8,759 nt of DNA, from contig JAFRQN010000319.1 in assembly GCA_017428585.1 (NCBI GenBank), forward strand, positions 1 to 8,759, read 5' to 3'. The position numbers and the translations under genes were made by a program. Within the stretch, counting starts at the first letter, position 1, and every line of letters starts with the position of its first letter. Positions 6,975-8,759 of the stretch are shown in pieces. The notes below the pieces were generated by a model. It worked only from the letters and a program-made list of their open reading frames with translations. It was not told the origin of the DNA and ran no database searches. This DNA comes from Bacteroidota bacterium (lineage in GTDB: Bacteria; Bacteroidota; Ignavibacteria; Kapaibacteriales; UBA2268).

Positions 6975-7568
6975 ATGAAAAAGATCAAAAAATCAAAAAA
7001 TCAAAAAAAACAAGCAAATAATCAAGCAAATAATGTAAAACCAGCAAACACAGCTGCTCCAGCTGCAGCTCCTGCTCCAGCTCCAGCGCCTACACAAGCA
7101 CCTGCTGCTAAAGCTGCTCCTGTTCAACAACCTGTTGTTAAAACAGTAAAAGTTGGTTCTGTTGTATTATTCCATTATCGCAAAAAATTAGCTTATAATA
7201 ATGCGGTTATTGAAGATTCACGTCTTAAAGTGCCATGCAAAATTATTGAAGGCCAACACAGAGTAATGATAGGACTTGAAAAAGGCATTCTTGGCATGAC
7301 TGTTGGACAAACTAAAGAATTTTTTGTACCTGCAGCTGAAGCTCATGGAGAATTAACAACAGATGAAATCGTTGTATTAAAGAAAGCGCAAATCAGCAAA
7401 AACTTTAATTATAAAGTTGGTCAAGTTCTTATGTTTAAAGGTGCAAATGGTGTTAATATTGCAGCTGAAATCCTTAAAATTACTCACAGTTCTGTAATAT
7501 TAAATACTAATCATCCTTTAGCTGGTGAAGATTTAATCTTTGAAGTACAAATTTTAGATATAGCATAA
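6975..7568 (+). CDS. Divergent SlyD-like FKBP protein with Lys-rich and Ala/Pro-rich N-terminal extension
   Basis: The protein has 197 residues. Residues 1-22 are rich in Lys, Gln and Asn; 23-56 form an Ala/Pro-rich flexible linker; 58-196 have the SlyD arrangement of an FKBP domain interrupted by a chaperone 'insert-in-flap' (IF) domain at about 125-178, closing with HPLAGEDLIFEVQIL. It is a paralogue of the next gene. The isomerase site is eroded compared with that copy: Phe25-Asp26 correspond to Ile79-Glu80, VIPGF to VMIGL (97-101), and Tyr of AYG to His124, while the first-strand Tyr68 and Phe189 remain. I infer reduced or lost prolyl isomerase activity with the chaperone part kept. There is no signal peptide or membrane segment, so it is cytoplasmic; the basic tail could contact nucleic acid or ribosomes, which is speculation. 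The start at 6975 is the only one that includes the tail; translation from a later codon cannot be excluded, though no in-frame ATG precedes the fold. Confidence 0.85.
   Translation: MKKIKKSKNQKKQANNQANNVKPANTAAPAAAPAPAPAPTQAPAAKAAPVQQPVVKTVKVGSVVLFHYRKKLAYNNAVIEDSRLKVPCKIIEGQHRVMIGLEKGILGMTVGQTKEFFVPAAEAHGELTTDEIVVLKKAQISKNFNYKVGQVLMFKGANGVNIAAEILKITHSSVILNTNHPLAGEDLIFEVQILDIA
6985..7034 (+). repeat. Short tandem repeats in the first codons of the SlyD-like gene
   Basis: The 8-base unit TCAAAAAA occurs at 6985-6992 and 6993-7000, and a third copy at 7001 is extended to a run of eight A (7003-7010). Immediately after, the 12-base unit CAAGCAAATAAT is repeated exactly (7011-7022, 7023-7034). 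The 8-base unit is not a multiple of three, so gain or loss of a unit, or of one A, would shift the frame just after the start codon. Confidence 0.75.
7044..7136 (+). repeat. Ala/Pro-coding low-complexity tract
   Basis: Repeats of GCTCCAGC and GCTGCTCCT variants code the Ala/Pro linker. The tract is locally far richer in GC than the rest of the window and looks like expansion of a simple repeat. Confidence 0.7.
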
Positions 7569-7587
7569 TAAATAATAATATAGAGAT

Positions 7588-8028
7588 ATGGATAATACTG
7601 CAAAAAAAGGAAATACGGTTAAAGTACATTATTGTGGCAAATTAACAAATGGCGAAATATTTGATGAATCTCGAAAGAGAAATGAGCCATTAGTTTTTAC
7701 TTTAGGAACAGGGCAAGTTATTCCTGGTTTTGAAAATAATGTAGAAGGAATGTCTATAGGTGAAAAAAAAGAGTTTATTATCCCATCAAAAGATGCATAC
7801 GGGGATAGAACTGAAGATTTAATTATTTCTATCCCTAAAAAAAATCTTCCTGATGAACTCGATTACAAAGTAGGCGCACACATGCGCTTGCAATTAGCTC
7901 CGCAAATAGAAGCGGAAGTTGTAATTGTTGAAGTAAAGGATAATGAAATAGTATTTGATGCCAATCATAAATTAGCAGGAAAAGACTTAATTTTTGAAGT
8001 AGAACTTTTGGAAATTGAAAATAAATAA
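7588..8028 (+). CDS. SlyD-like FKBP-type peptidyl-prolyl cis-trans isomerase
   Basis: This is a cytoplasmic folding helper predicted to isomerise prolyl bonds and hold unfolded chains. Its 146 residues form a complete SlyD-type protein: the FKBP part starts with VKVHYCGKLTNGEIFDESR (Tyr15, Phe25, Asp26), then LGTGQVIPGFENNVEGM (40-55) and the AYG of 70-72; the IF chaperone domain spans about 73-125; NHKLAGKDLIFEVELLEI (126-143) closes the FKBP barrel with Phe136. All usual active-site positions are present, unlike the upstream paralogue. The His/Cys-rich metal-binding tail of E. coli SlyD is absent: the protein ends at LEIENK. It starts 19 bases after the first SlyD-like gene and ends 11 bases before the SDR gene, as in an operon. 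Confidence 0.95.
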   Translation: MDNTAKKGNTVKVHYCGKLTNGEIFDESRKRNEPLVFTLGTGQVIPGFENNVEGMSIGEKKEFIIPSKDAYGDRTEDLIISIPKKNLPDELDYKVGAHMRLQLAPQIEAEVVIVEVKDNEIVFDANHKLAGKDLIFEVELLEIENK

Positions 8029-8039
8029 TTGATTATAAT

Positions 8040-8759
8040 ATGAATGTTTTAGTAACAGGTGCAACTGGTTTTATTGGAAGCCATGTAGCAGATAAATTGC
8101 TTGCGAAAGGATATCATGTAAAATGTCTTGTTCGTGAAACAAGCAATTTACGATGGTTGGAAAATAAAAACTTTGAATTGGTAAAAGGTTCTCTATCAAA
8201 TACTCAATCTTTAGAAAATGCTGTAAAAGATGTTGATTATATATATCATATCGCTGGAAACACTTCTGCAAAGAATTTAGAAGGCTATATGCAGGGAAAT
8301 TGTCAGGGAACTATTAATTTAGTAAACGCTGCATTAAAAGTAAATGACAATATACAGCGTTTTTTGTATGTTAGTTCACAAACTGCGTGCGGACCTGCTT
8401 CTTCATACGAAGAACCTACTACAGAGGATATGCCTTTAAATCCGATAACAAATTATGGTCGAAGCAAAAAAGCTGCAGAAGAAGCATTGGATAAATATAA
8501 AATGGACATCCCTATTACCATAGTTAGACCGCCTGCAGTATATGGTCCAAGAGATACAGAAATTTTATCTATTTTTAAAATGATAAAATTCAGTATTGCA
8601 GCATATATGGGATTTGACAAAAAATATGTCAGCTTAGTTCATTCTGAAGATTTATCGCGCGGCATTATTGAAGCGGCAGAAAGCAGAAAAACAATCGACA
8701 AAAAATATTTTATTTCTTCTGATGATATATATACTTGGAAACAAGTATATAATGTAATG
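8040..8759 (+). CDS. NAD(P)-dependent epimerase/dehydratase, extended SDR family, runs off the right edge
   Basis: The frame is open for 240 codons from ATG 8040 to the window end, so the C-terminus is missing (such proteins are usually 310-340 residues). The Rossmann nucleotide-binding motif TGATGFIGSH (Gly7, Gly10, Gly13) starts at residue 6, right after the first beta strand, which fixes the start. The catalytic set is present: Ser112/Ser113 in YVSSQTACGP, and Tyr139-x-x-x-Lys143 in NYGRSKKAAEE. RPPAVYGPRD at about 167-176 is the usual active-site/cofactor loop, and VHSEDLSRGI follows. The pattern fits nucleotide-sugar epimerases and dihydroflavonol/3-beta-HSD-like reductases; the substrate cannot be told. 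It lies 11 bases after the SlyD-like gene, so it is co-transcribed, but no functional link to its neighbours is evident. Confidence 0.93.
   Translation, partial: MNVLVTGATGFIGSHVADKLLAKGYHVKCLVRETSNLRWLENKNFELVKGSLSNTQSLENAVKDVDYIYHIAGNTSAKNLEGYMQGNCQGTINLVNAALKVNDNIQRFLYVSSQTACGPASSYEEPTTEDMPLNPITNYGRSKKAAEEALDKYKMDIPITIVRPPAVYGPRDTEILSIFKMIKFSIAAYMGFDKKYVSLVHSEDLSRGIIEAAESRKTIDKKYFISSDDIYTWKQVYNVM

Noticed and set aside
8071..8271. Minus-strand open frame of 66 codons
   Set aside because: It is antisense to the Rossmann domain of the SDR gene, whose frame and motifs are clear.

Overview
This is a low-GC (roughly 30% by eye) bacterial chromosomal window that reads as ordinary housekeeping and cell-envelope sequence. 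No phage, insertion sequence, CRISPR array, tRNA or rRNA is visible. Three signs point to the Bacteroidota/FCB side of the tree (Bacteroidota, Ignavibacteria or Kapabacteria-like). Most starts lack a Shine-Dalgarno sequence. One promoter fits the TTTG/TAnnTTTG pattern known from Bacteroidota. The lipoprotein resembles the LolB-like DUF4292 type, and the lytic transglycosylase carries an N-terminal helical region that I associate with that group. The placement is an inference; genus or species cannot be given.

Layout: the left half (1-4247) is on the minus strand. Reading in transcription order, it holds a LolB-like outer-membrane lipoprotein (4247-3483), a large secreted lytic transglycosylase of MltD type with five LysM repeats (3308-642), a hairpin terminator (638-609), and the N-terminal half of a calcium/sodium antiporter (550 to the left edge). 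The transglycosylase has its own good promoter candidate, and the antiporter appears to have a separate promoter and a real ribosome binding site. Stretches 551-641, 3309-3482 and 4248-4350 are non-coding and hold the signals listed.

The right half (4351-8759) is on the plus strand and looks like one operon with 29, 27, 19 and 11 base gaps: gatB, an RluD-type 23S rRNA pseudouridine synthase, two tandem SlyD-like FKBP proteins, and an NAD(P)-dependent sugar-epimerase-like SDR cut by the right edge. The first three functions concern tRNA charging, ribosome modification and protein folding; the SDR has no evident link to them.

I do not see a convincing new biological system. The most unusual points are: the first SlyD-like paralogue, which has an eroded prolyl-isomerase site and a Lys-rich then Ala/Pro-rich N-terminal extension with slippage-prone repeats; an acidic insertion just before the catalytic motif of the pseudouridine synthase; a perfect 10-bp inverted repeat in the divergent promoter region; and translation signals of the antiporter that differ from all its neighbours.
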